A stretch of DNA of 36,498 bases from Syncephalis plumigaleata (lineage: Eukaryota; Zoopagomycota; Zoopagomycetes; Zoopagales; Piptocephalidaceae), in the NCBI GenBank assembly GCA_025201365.1, contig JAIXMF010000116.1, positions 1 through 36,498 of the forward strand, given 5' to 3'. Positions within the stretch are counted from its first letter, which is position 1; each line of letters starts with the position of its first letter. Shown here in pieces: positions 22,071 through 31,600 of the stretch. Below the pieces are notes generated by a model. The model saw nothing but the letters and a program-made list of their open reading frames with translations, was not told where the DNA came from and ran no database searches. Made by a program: the position numbers and the translations under genes.

Positions 22071-22421
22071 TTAATCGCGTTCGCAGTACTTGAGAATGTT
22101 GAGTTCATCTGGCTTATACTTGTCGTTTCCTCGTCGTTGGTGCCAGCCATCGGGACAAGTATGACACGAAATACCATTCACTATGCAATGGACCATTAAG
22201 TATGGTTTACCAGTATCTGGTGTGCACATTTTAGTGGCACCAGTTATTTTAAGCTTGTGGTAGCCATCGGGACAATCGGGACATCGGCCAAATATTGTTG
22301 CACATCTAACCGGAATATTTCCCGGTTCTACTCGTTGCTTTGGTGGAGTAGCAGCCGCCATAATACCTCCAACCACTGAGGCTACGACGATTGTAAAAGT
22401 GATGGCACTTGGTAATTTCAT
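22071..22421 (-). CDS. Small secreted protein with duplicated four-cysteine motif
   Basis: 116 aa, single exon, no family recognised. Signal peptide of about 23 residues (MKLPSAITFTIVVASVVGG onward). The mature chain has exactly eight cysteines in two repeats of C-x6-C-x2-C-P-D-G-[YW]-H-x(n)-C, with n about 11 in the first and 19 in the second (CPDGYH and CPDGWH). This regular spacing with a conserved PDG-aromatic-His core points to two disulfide-stabilised modules made by internal duplication, as in many secreted fungal effector-like proteins. It lies next to the dispersed copy of the secreted kinase-like gene and on the same strand. Function unknown; effector or binding role is inference. 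Confidence 0.75.
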   Translation of the reverse strand: MKLPSAITFTIVVASVVGGIMAAATPPKQRVEPGNIPVRCATIFGRCPDCPDGYHKLKITGATKMCTPDTGKPYLMVHCIVNGISCHTCPDGWHQRRGNDKYKPDELNILKYCERD

Positions 22422-22710
22422 TATCGGTGTTAGCGGTAGTGGTGGAGGAAGGCAGTGTCGTTACTGTGTAATAAGATAAAAATAAACGATAATTGAAGCT
22501 GCGAGTTGTGAGTGATAATATCAATGATAGCCAGACTATTGACATGTCTTTATATCCTGGTCAAATACTCCATTAACCTGGTAGTCATTTTGATTTTCAA
22601 TAATACAAACCTACTTGCTGCTGCTTAAAAATAGATACACAGGCCTATTCAATTGCAGCCAAGTGTTTGACTACAAGTTTGCTTTTGCTTTTTCTTTTTT
22701 TCGCCTATAC

Positions 22711-22786
22711 CTGGACTGTTCGAATGGTAAGAATGGATACATCTACAAATAAACACAATGCACGATACAAACAATCTACATCTTAT
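22711..22786. repeat. Left junction direct repeat of copy 3
   Basis: About 75 bases matching 24955-25028 and 3384-3460 with few differences, starting ctggactgttcgaatgg. It is in the same orientation as the right copy and lies 2244 bases away, the tandem period. Confidence 0.85.
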
Positions 22787-23196
22787 GGATCAATATCGAT
22801 CATGGCATAGTAAAAGCCCAATATCAGACAGTGATAGCTAGTGTCATTAAAGTAGCATTCCTAAGGAAATGGCAATGATTTCCTATGCATTTGAGCTGTA
22901 TTACGGCAATGAGTAATCATTTGTTTGTCCTCTACTATATAAATCATTGCTTCCCATCCATCTATTTATAAGTTGATGCTGCTTAGACATACCGAATGAA
23001 CTAACAAGTGATACTACCAATGATGATTGGAATAGATCACTCGTGTCTATGTAAATTAGTGTTGTTTGTATTGCAATGAATTGATCATTAAACAGTCGTA
23101 CATCACATGAAATATCAATCTGTCAGTATGGGTCAACATTGTCACTGGAATGATGATCGATTAAACAAGCGAACATCTCTTATAAGAATGAAGCTA

Positions 23197-23202
23197 TTTA
23201 TT
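23197..23202 (-). terminator. Putative poly(A) signal, copy 3
   Basis: Minus-strand AATAAA about 58 bases past the stop of the copy 3 gene, at the position conserved in all three units. Confidence 0.5.
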
Positions 23203-23259
23203 ATGATGTATCAATAGTCTAGTCATCGTTATAATGAATGATAGCAGCTTGTCGTCTAT

Positions 23260-24564
23260 TTAGTTATTCCTAATGGCTGGCGTTGCTATTAGGTTGTAGT
23301 CATCATTGAATAATATGGAATTAGACATCATGAAAGGAATTTGGGAAGCGTGCATAAGTGCGCTTATATTCTTCAAGCTTTCACGTTGCGCATCGTATAG
23401 CTCCACTTGAGGGAGCAAGGCAGGATCGGTGGTTCGGAAGTTAAGTGTAAGTATTTTATCGTAAGCATTAAAAAAGTTATTGATGAATGCAGCAGTTTGC
23501 TTAATGTCTTTCAGGAAAGCTTTATACATCAAGTCTAGCTCTTTTTGATCTTCGTAAATCTGTCCATTGGTCATACTCTTTGCATACCCTTTGAAGATAA
23601 CTGTACGATCAAGGTTGATCAGTTTGACGCCATTTATGTTGTTTTTCTTGTCTTTAGAAACCATAATATCTATCATGGTATTGGTTAGGCTTGTTCATAT
23701 AATAAAAGCAATGACTTACGATCTCCTCCAATGCTATTATAGGCAATGCCTATATCATTAAGATATTTAACACCTAAATAGGATTGTTGTTAGTGTTAGT
23801 ATTCAAACTGTTGCTACTACTGATATACATACCTTTCATTACACGAGCGATAATATTTGGTATATGTTTAACCCAGTTAAATGAAAGTTCTCGGTTAAGG
23901 AACCCTGTCAAATACATATATTCTTCAGGGACTTCGAACACAAAGCATCCCCCTTCTGTATTTGCTGACCGAGCATTATCCATACGTCTCAGTAAAATGC
24001 TATCTAATTCCTTCTTGTATTGTGGATTTGTAATTCCCTCAACATACTAAATAGCAATGTGAGCTAATGCCATTAGGCGGTATAGTTGTAGCTACTTACA
24101 TCATAGAATGCCTTCACTTTTTCGTATTTCTTATTATCTTTGTAGCATGTAACAAGGAAATTTTGCCCCTTCCATGGTATTATTTTTTTATAGTAAAGAT
24201 GGCCAGTTTTATTTGGCCATTTCAATGGGCCAAATTTGTATTTTCCAGAGATACGGAAAGTTATATCATTCTTATTATTAGGATTTACTACTGCGTCTAC
24301 AATCATCTTCTCTGGTGATTGAGGTTGTCCTTGGTTGTTGTTTGGATGTTTCGGTGTAGCTACATTATTCCAGTTGTTGCTTCCAGATTGCATATTAGTA
24401 TTTGGCTGCTGATTCCATTGTTGTCCTGCCATTTGTATTTGATTCGGATTGTTATTGGTGAATGATGATGGTGTACTCCACATATCCATGCCATTTGTGT
24501 GATGAGATAGCATCACACACACACACAGTGTGATTGCAGATAATGAGGTCGTGCTGTATTTCAT
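23260..24564 (-). CDS. Secreted degenerate protein-kinase-like protein, copy 3
   Basis: Exons 24564-24100, 24046-23833, 23773-23720 and 23669-23260 join in frame to 380 aa. Signal peptide and stalk are nearly identical to copies 1 and 2. The kinase-like signature is clearest here: GVKYLNDIGIAYNSIGGDHI followed by KLINLD, which lines up with a subdomain VIb-VII pattern (K-Y-L-N-x-I-G-I-A-H-N-D-I-K-P-D-N-I in active kinases). The positions for His, catalytic Asp, Lys and Asn hold Tyr, Ser, Gly and His, and the DFG equivalent is NLD. The C-terminal 35 residues differ from the WKLKSAMIKAETPYM version of copies 1 and 2, whereas the last residues (ATPAIRNN) are the same, suggesting a mosaic. It is the complete unit flanked by direct repeats. 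Confidence 0.72.
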
Positions 24565-24679
24565 GGTTATCCCGGTCGAGTAACTTCGTAATATGTCGTC
24601 AATAAACTTGATTCTTGTAGCCACACTTGTATTGATCTATATCGACGACTAGTGCAGTGTATTGCGTATACTAAATGGA

Positions 24680-24898
24680 ATGGCTTTAACGTTTAGTTCT
24701 ATGAGGAGACTTGACTACGGTAAAAAGAGAAAAGAAAGCATACACTGCTATCTATAACCAAGTGTTGACATTTTTTGATGATCCATTTATAGCTGTAAAT
24801 ACAATGATGGTGTTTATTCTATTTCAATGACACGTGCAGTCCGTAAAAGCACTCATATGTCGTGTACCATATCTGAACTGAATCATGGTTATGGATAG
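24680..24898 (+). pseudogene. Broken copy of the small plus-strand ORF, unit 3
   Basis: Matches 5478-5702 but has short deletions (lysine-run region near 24720-24745, and around 24810-24830) that destroy the frame. Same caveat as for the other copies: this may be regulatory DNA rather than a dead gene. Confidence 0.35.
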
Positions 24899-24954
24899 CT
24901 GTTTTTGGATGTTGTATTCAAAATTGCCAACATACTACCCCTTAAGAATGTTCT

Positions 24955-25028
24955 CTGGACTATTCGAATGGTAAGAATGGATACCATCTGCAAATAAACA
25001 CAATGCACGATGCAAACAATCTATATAT
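24955..25028. repeat. Right junction direct repeat of copy 3
   Basis: Direct copy of 22711-22786 (ctggactattcgaatggtaa at its start), closing the unit. Sequence beyond it is unique. Confidence 0.85.
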
Positions 25029-25553
25029 TATCAGTAAATCAATCATCATGTCTTATTTTAACTGCTTATCTATGCCAATAGATATGCATGTATGCGTACT
25101 ATGATGCAAACTAAATGGGAACACCTCAATATATCTAATGTATTGCTTTGATAAAATGATACCTATAAATTTGCAATCAAAGACTGATCACGTATTTTAA
25201 AGCACCATTACAAAGTAAACTTATACTAAGGATACATTTCAAGTTGTAAAAGATAAATACACAATCAAAAGAATGCCACGATCACCAAGCCTTGTTGCTG
25301 TATTGATTAATATGGATGTGGCAGACAATTGTGATTGATAGCCTACCATTTTTTAGCAATCATACGTTCATATTGCTCGAATCCAATCCGATCCCTTATA
25401 GCATGTAAATGAATGGAAATGTGATGGGAGAATTAGGACATTTGTGATTATCGTACCCTCCAGGATTTATTAATATATGTATATTCTTCCATATATTCCG
25501 GTTTCCTATTTCATTTATTATCACTTTACAATGCTTTAATAAAGGGTGTATCT

Positions 25554-28395
25554 CTACTTCCAAACACATATACTACCAGTGGCATCAGCACTAGCAACGC
25601 ATGTATCGAATGGTGCCCAACACACAGTATTAACAGATCCTCTAATGATACGAATTATTAAGCAGCAATGATTAATTACTACGAAAGAATAGATCACTTA
25701 CTTGTGCTGATCCAATTGCTCACATTCTGCCGTATCGATATTCCATATAAACACATTGCCACCTAGATATATATACATATATATCGTATAAAGTGAATAA
25801 ACCCATCTCTAGGATACTCGTTGTTGATACTTACTAGCGCTACCAGCCATGGCATATCGACCATCAGGACTGCGGTTGATATATTTGATGTAATGAATTT
25901 TGATTAGTATATCCATTTATTTTAACTATTTATTCTATAGATATATTTACTACCTGAATATAGCCTTACTCCAATTGGATCCTGTACGATACTTGTCATG
26001 ACTAATATTGGAACAATAGTAATAATATACACGCGTATTAATAGAACTATTCCTCTAGCTGATTAGTTCCTATTTACCTGAGCGTACAAACAGGTTTGAA
26101 GGTACGCGTATCCGTAATGATAATATTGTTATCTCGCGCAACAGTCAATAGTTGATGCCCATCTAGTATGCGTATGTTTCTATACATGAGTATACCTATT
26201 CTACAAATTGTAATTATTCTACAATACCACGAGCTACTGTCACCGATGTTATTTGACCGGTGTGTAATTGGGCCAATTCCTTGAAACACTTTCCCGTACG
26301 ACTATCCCAGAATCGAATGACCGAGTCAACATGACCTGATACTAAGACGGTACTAATAGTTATGAAAAAAAGGAAAATATATGTATCTATTAATGGTATA
26401 TACTACATGCCAATACAGCAATCATTACCCGTCATAATCTCCCTGAACAACGCTGTTACAACTGGATGGTGAAAATATCGTTTGATTACCTAATTATTCA
26501 TTAGTTAATTATTATTATTATTATCATTTAGTCTTTCTTTCTTTCTGTGTTCTTTTGTAATTAAATTACTTCACTTACAATAACCTTTACTTAAATCCCA
26601 AATCTTGATTGCTCGATCATGTCCACCTGATACCTAATACCAATAGTAATACCAATTCATCGCTTAATAGGCCATTTTATCACTAAGTGATTTACAGTCC
26701 AGTATACTTACTACTTGTGTGCCATAACTATTGAATACGGCAGAGTAGACTTTGCCAACATGGCCAGTCAGGGATGCCTGGTTGAATGATTAATGATATC
26801 GCGTTAATGACTATTATCGTGAGTGGAACAACACACTACATACAAGTTGTCGTCCTGTTTCCGGTTCCCATAAATGAATAATATTATCGTTTGAACCTGC
26901 CAACACCATAGATCCAGTCATATTGAAGGATACGCACATGACATCACGGGTACAACCGGCCAAGGTACGAAGCAAGCTGCCTGACAAATGATCAAGCAAA
27001 TAAGCATGCGTGCTCATCTAGAATTTACACTAATTGAGAATGGCACTTACCCTTTCGTGCATTCCATAGCTTGACCAGATTATCTCCACCGCCAGTGACT
27101 AGCCATGCACCATCCTCTGACACTGCCATATCGTGGATCTGTTCCTTATGAGCGGACTATATATATATAATACAGACAAGAAGGTAAGCAATCATGTATA
27201 CAGTTTATAGTTGAAGGTAGGCTTACAATGGTATTTGATAGCATGGTTGGCGGTGTGGACGTCAATGCTCGTTCGCGTAACCTATTAGTAGCAATGATTA
27301 ATTATATCGATTGACCGATTGATAAATACTCGATTCTATAATACTGACGTGGGCGACTTGGTCAAATCCTCTACAACATTTACATTGGACACTTGAATCT
27401 TTGGACTGTTATACGCCAGCAATAGTATAGGTAGACATTATTATTAGTATATTTTAATAGTCAGTTATCTCGCAGTATTCTAATTAAATTGAATAGGCTA
27501 GACCACCTACGGCTGATCCACTAAGATGACGGCGTTCATATCATCCGCTTCTTGATTCATCTTCTTAAGCCATCGATCAAGTAGCTGCTTGTTCTCTTGT
27601 TCGAGTGACTTTGTACGTTCATCCATTTTATACAATTCTAACTGGGCCGTGGAAAGTTCATCTTGCAACACCTAACATAAGATGGCGTACATGTCACGTT
27701 AGCGGTATACTCAAACAATCATTAAACGATCGCATTACCTGTACTGTGATATCTTTCTCGCGCAACTGTTCTCGTTGCATGTCCACTCGAGATACTTGTA
27801 CTTTAAGTTCATCGTTCAATTGGGCAATCCTACGTGAACACATGTCGCATGCCTTCTATCAGCGCAAGAATTACGATAAAGTCATGCTACGAATGACCAC
27901 TTACTCAGTTTGAGCTTGACTCTCCTTGACTCTCGCTTCTTTCAACTGTTCGTGCTGTTCAATTAGACGTTTTTGTGTCTCATTATGCAGCTGACGCAGT
28001 TGCTCTGCTTCTTCACGCATTCTTGCAAGTTCCTTTTCTAGTAGCTGACACTGTTCAGCTGTAGCCACCGAACTATACATGGACGTGGCTTAGTATAACT
28101 TTACTCTCATTCCTGCTACTATTATTATTTCTTACCTGCTTGATTGTAATTGTTGATGTTCATGGGTTAGTGATGTGAGCACTTGTTCTAATTCTACATT
28201 ACGGATCATATACTGGGTGAGATGCGCGTTCAAACTATGGTCTATAACGACAATATACAATAAGCAACTAGTATTGAACAGGGAGAACAGACATATCAAC
28301 GTACAAGCTTTGCATAGTTCAATTTGCGGTTTTATCGCCGTGTCCCTTGCATGTAACCGGTCGGCAACTAGAGTCTGCCACTGAGGTGTAGTCAT
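25554..28395 (-). CDS. ATG16: ATG16 (ATG16L-type, coiled coil plus WD40 propeller)
   Basis: Autophagy scaffold that binds Atg5-Atg12 and directs Atg8 lipidation. Eighteen exons join in frame to 542 aa: 28395-28305, 28241-28136, 28072-27905, 27829-27739, 27671-27511, 27405-27349, 27281-27227, 27156-27051, 26980-26844, 26777-26712, 26633-26579, 26489-26429, 26352-26228, 26195-26078, 26001-25954, 25869-25835, 25762-25702, 25641-25554. The N-terminal helix (WQTLVADRLHARD) fits the Atg5-binding region. A Gln/Glu-rich coiled coil runs to about residue 205, followed by a short linker and a WD40 domain (about 244-542) with motifs such as GGGDNLVKLWN, AGSNDNIIHLWEP, SGGHDRAIKIWD, SGHVDSVIRFWD and SGNVFIWN. 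Intron 13 is only 32 bases. Divergent from NUP159. Confidence 0.9.
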
Positions 28396-28671
28396 AGCTA
28401 GAGTAGGGAAATGAACAGAATACTGCTGATAACAACGGGTAAATTACGGGAAAAGAGCTTAATCGTTATTATTACTATTAGAAAATAATTAGTGACGATC
28501 GTTTTGACGTCAATGTCATCGTGATTCATTTTTATTACTATTACATCAAAGTATATCGCTAGTCTTTAGTTCTATTTCTTCTTCTTTTCTCAAGATCTAC
28601 TCTCCACGCGTTTATTACACTAGCTATAGTGTAATCAAGTTAGTCGAATCTCTTACTTACCAGATCTAACA
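28396..28671. promoter_or_regulatory. Bidirectional promoter region, ATG16 / NUP159
   Basis: 276 bases between the two divergent start codons. AT-rich, with a TGACGTCA palindrome at about 28505-28512 (tttgacgtcaatg), the consensus of a CRE/bZIP site. No sequence proof that it is used. Confidence 0.5.
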
Positions 28672-31600
28672 ATGAGTGGCACGCCAACTGAAGAGGATAT
28701 TAGTGAACTTGAAGTTAGCGTAAGTGACAAGCAACGAGCCTTATACAATTGTGTATGTGTATGCTTCTATCTCTCTCTCTAACAATTCTACAGTTTCTTC
28801 AGTTCAAACAAGTCAAGAATGACACAGTGATTAGAATAACGGAATCGCCGTTTGATCCGGAGCAAGTTCCTGCTAATGCCAACCTATTTGCCATATCCAA
28901 TATTTACGGTTACGTAATTATTGGTACACCTGAAGGTGAGCAGTTTTGTTGTTATATATTTTATATATATATAGTTGCTGAGCTACTATTTTATGACTAT
29001 AGGGATTATGTATGGCTCAACAAACTCATTATTGCATGCTTATCAGGCTAGTATAAAAGATGCGAAAATGCTATACAAACCTCGACGACGTATACGTATT
29101 CCCGTTAAAGACAACTCAGTAGTGCGACAAGTTGCCTTATCGGCCGATGAACTTGTCATACTTATCGCTTATTCCAATGGTGACATATACTGTATAGAGA
29201 CATCCTCACTTGAGTACACGGTAATACGCGGTAGCATGAGACAATTACGCGACATGATCTAACCCTGCTTATTAGGATAAGATCTCGAGTATTGGCAAAG
29301 TGCAATTAAAAGGAGAAATCGCTTATTTGCTACCGAATCCTGAAGAGTTCAAGAATACGTGTGCCGCCGTAATGATGGATGGTCGTTTGCAAATGTTTGA
29401 CATACGACAAACGAGCACACCACCAATTGTAATAGATTTAAAGGGTGATCAGGCAATTTGCGGTAAGTTCCTACGAATGAACATGGCACTTACTCTATTG
29501 AATACTAACTGGCACGTTGTCTCATTTAGCTTGTTGGTCACGTAAAGGCAAACAGATCATTTGCGGTATGAAATCCGGTCTACTTCGTCAGTATACGCCG
29601 ACAGGTGATATGAAACGACAGATTAGTTGTCCACCTTCATTGGATCAATCATTCTCTGGTAAATAATCTTCTTATGCAGTGTGTGTGTGTGGGCAGTTCT
29701 ATTTAACGCGATACTAATATATTCAATTTAGTACAAGCGGTATTATGGATAGAAACCAATACTATTCTTGCTATCTACGCACCAGGTCCAAATGAGAATG
29801 GTGAGATAGATGAAGACACGAGGCACGACTATGCCGTTTACATTCTCTCGTTGGAGAGTAAGAATATGCCGTGGCATTATCGTAAAATACCCGATCCATG
29901 TCCACCATGGGGAATGCTCGATCGAATGAGCCATTTTTACATGTCATCTCTGAAAGATTGGTAATGATCGATTAATCCATACATATATTTATATATTTAT
30001 ATACATATACTAATCATTGTAATATTACAATGTTCATTATAGGTCACCATCAGCTAAACATATGATTTGTTTGGCTAATAGTCCATCCACTGATATCGGT
30101 GTCATTGGTGAATCAACTAATATCGATGATGGTTGGCAAATGTGGCTACCGGCCGATGAGAGTGATCGTGCTGCACTTCCTTTACCTAAAGATTCGATGG
30201 ATACAGCACCAATTGGACTGGCATTGAATACGATTTCATTAGATGGACCAGCTACGATGAGTTGGCCATTATTAATCGTGTACACCCTTGAAGGTACACT
30301 TGTGTGCTATCATGTTATTGATACGAAACAAGAGGAAGACAATCAGAGTTGTCAACTAATACGACAGGCTGCACCATTACCCAATGCATCTGGTGGTGCA
30401 TCAACGGTAATATCCACAAAAGATACAGCTATACAAGGTACGACTAAACCAAATAACATACCTGCAGTATCGAGTGGTCAATCTTCAATTCCCAAGACAC
30501 CAACTGCAACACCTGCACCTGCAGCGGCAGCAGCAACTTCAACGCCAGTATCAATTAAGACACCATTGGCAACACCTATCAATAATAGTAATAGTAATAG
30601 CAATCAATATTCAACAAGTAAATTGTCTAATCCACCAGCAACACCATTATCAAAGTTATCAGGAAATACAAAGACTGATAGTACGGTAAGTTATTACATT
30701 TATTATTACAAGTGAATAGAATGTCTACTTACTACTGCTATATATATATATATATATATATATGAATAGACAACAAAACCATCACAATCAAATACACTAG
30801 CCAAGGTTAGTTGGATATAATAATAGTATAGTGTTTATCTAACATATAATCATCTATTATTAGCAATTATCTGATGAATATTATGCAACACTTTCATGGT
30901 TTGATTCAGAATTAAGCATGGTAAGTGTAATAGCAATTACAATTGATTACATAACCACTAATTATGTTTATAGCTGTTTAATGAATTGAATACAACTATC
31001 GTATTTATTGATGATATGGCACAAAGTAATAATGACGGATCATTACCTAGTATTGCACGATATATACAACAGCAAACAAGTCAGTTAAATCGACATATTA
31101 GCTCATTACGTCATGCTATTCTTAATGAGGAGACTCGTATTAATCAACTAGGAGAAGGTATTCCCTATGGTAAGTGATGTATTTACTATTTTGTTAGCTA
31201 TTTTGAATATAAACATTAATCAATGATTGTTGAATAGTCGAGGGTAAAAGTACAGAAATCAAATATTGGCTCAAATCTCATGGTAATGAAAGCAAACATG
31301 GTCAGTCACAATTGGATGAGCAACTTGATCCAGTATTCGTTGATTCCGATCAATTATTACGTAAAAAGAATGAAGTAAGTCGAATGGATAATAGCGCTAC
31401 TCATCAGTAAATACTTATAATTATACAGCTGATAGAGCATCAAATCAAAGAGGTTGAAAACTGGTTACAAGCACAATATAAACGAGATCAACATTTGGAA
31501 TCATCATCATCATCATCGACTAATAGGTAAGTATTAAGGAGTAATAGTGATCCGATATGTATCTGATATACTAAATATATTGTTGTAAAAAAGAAATGCA

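Larger units (their letters stand above)
22422..23259. other. Promoter of Cys-rich gene and left flank of repeat unit copy 3
   Basis: The first ~290 bases are unique and should contain the promoter of the minus-strand Cys-rich gene. From 22711 it is repeat-unit DNA: the junction repeat, then the 3' flank of the copy 3 gene. No further gene is seen. Confidence 0.6.
22711..25028. repeat. Repeat unit copy 3 (dispersed, complete)
   Basis: Complete ~2.24 kb unit bounded by direct copies of the junction repeat. It contains the 3' flank, the secreted kinase-like gene and the upstream spacer with a broken ORF. It lies about 17 kb from the tandem pair in the same orientation. Both ends correspond to the tandem unit boundary, so this copy moved as one unit of an array, or is the relic of a separate array. 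No transposase or inverted termini are visible. Confidence 0.85.
24565..25553. other. Upstream spacer of copy 3, then unique intergenic DNA
   Basis: Up to about 25028 it is repeat-unit sequence, including a broken plus-strand ORF (24680-24898) and the right junction repeat. From 25029 to 25553 it is unique AT-rich DNA beyond the ATG16 stop, with no gene I can see. Confidence 0.6.
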
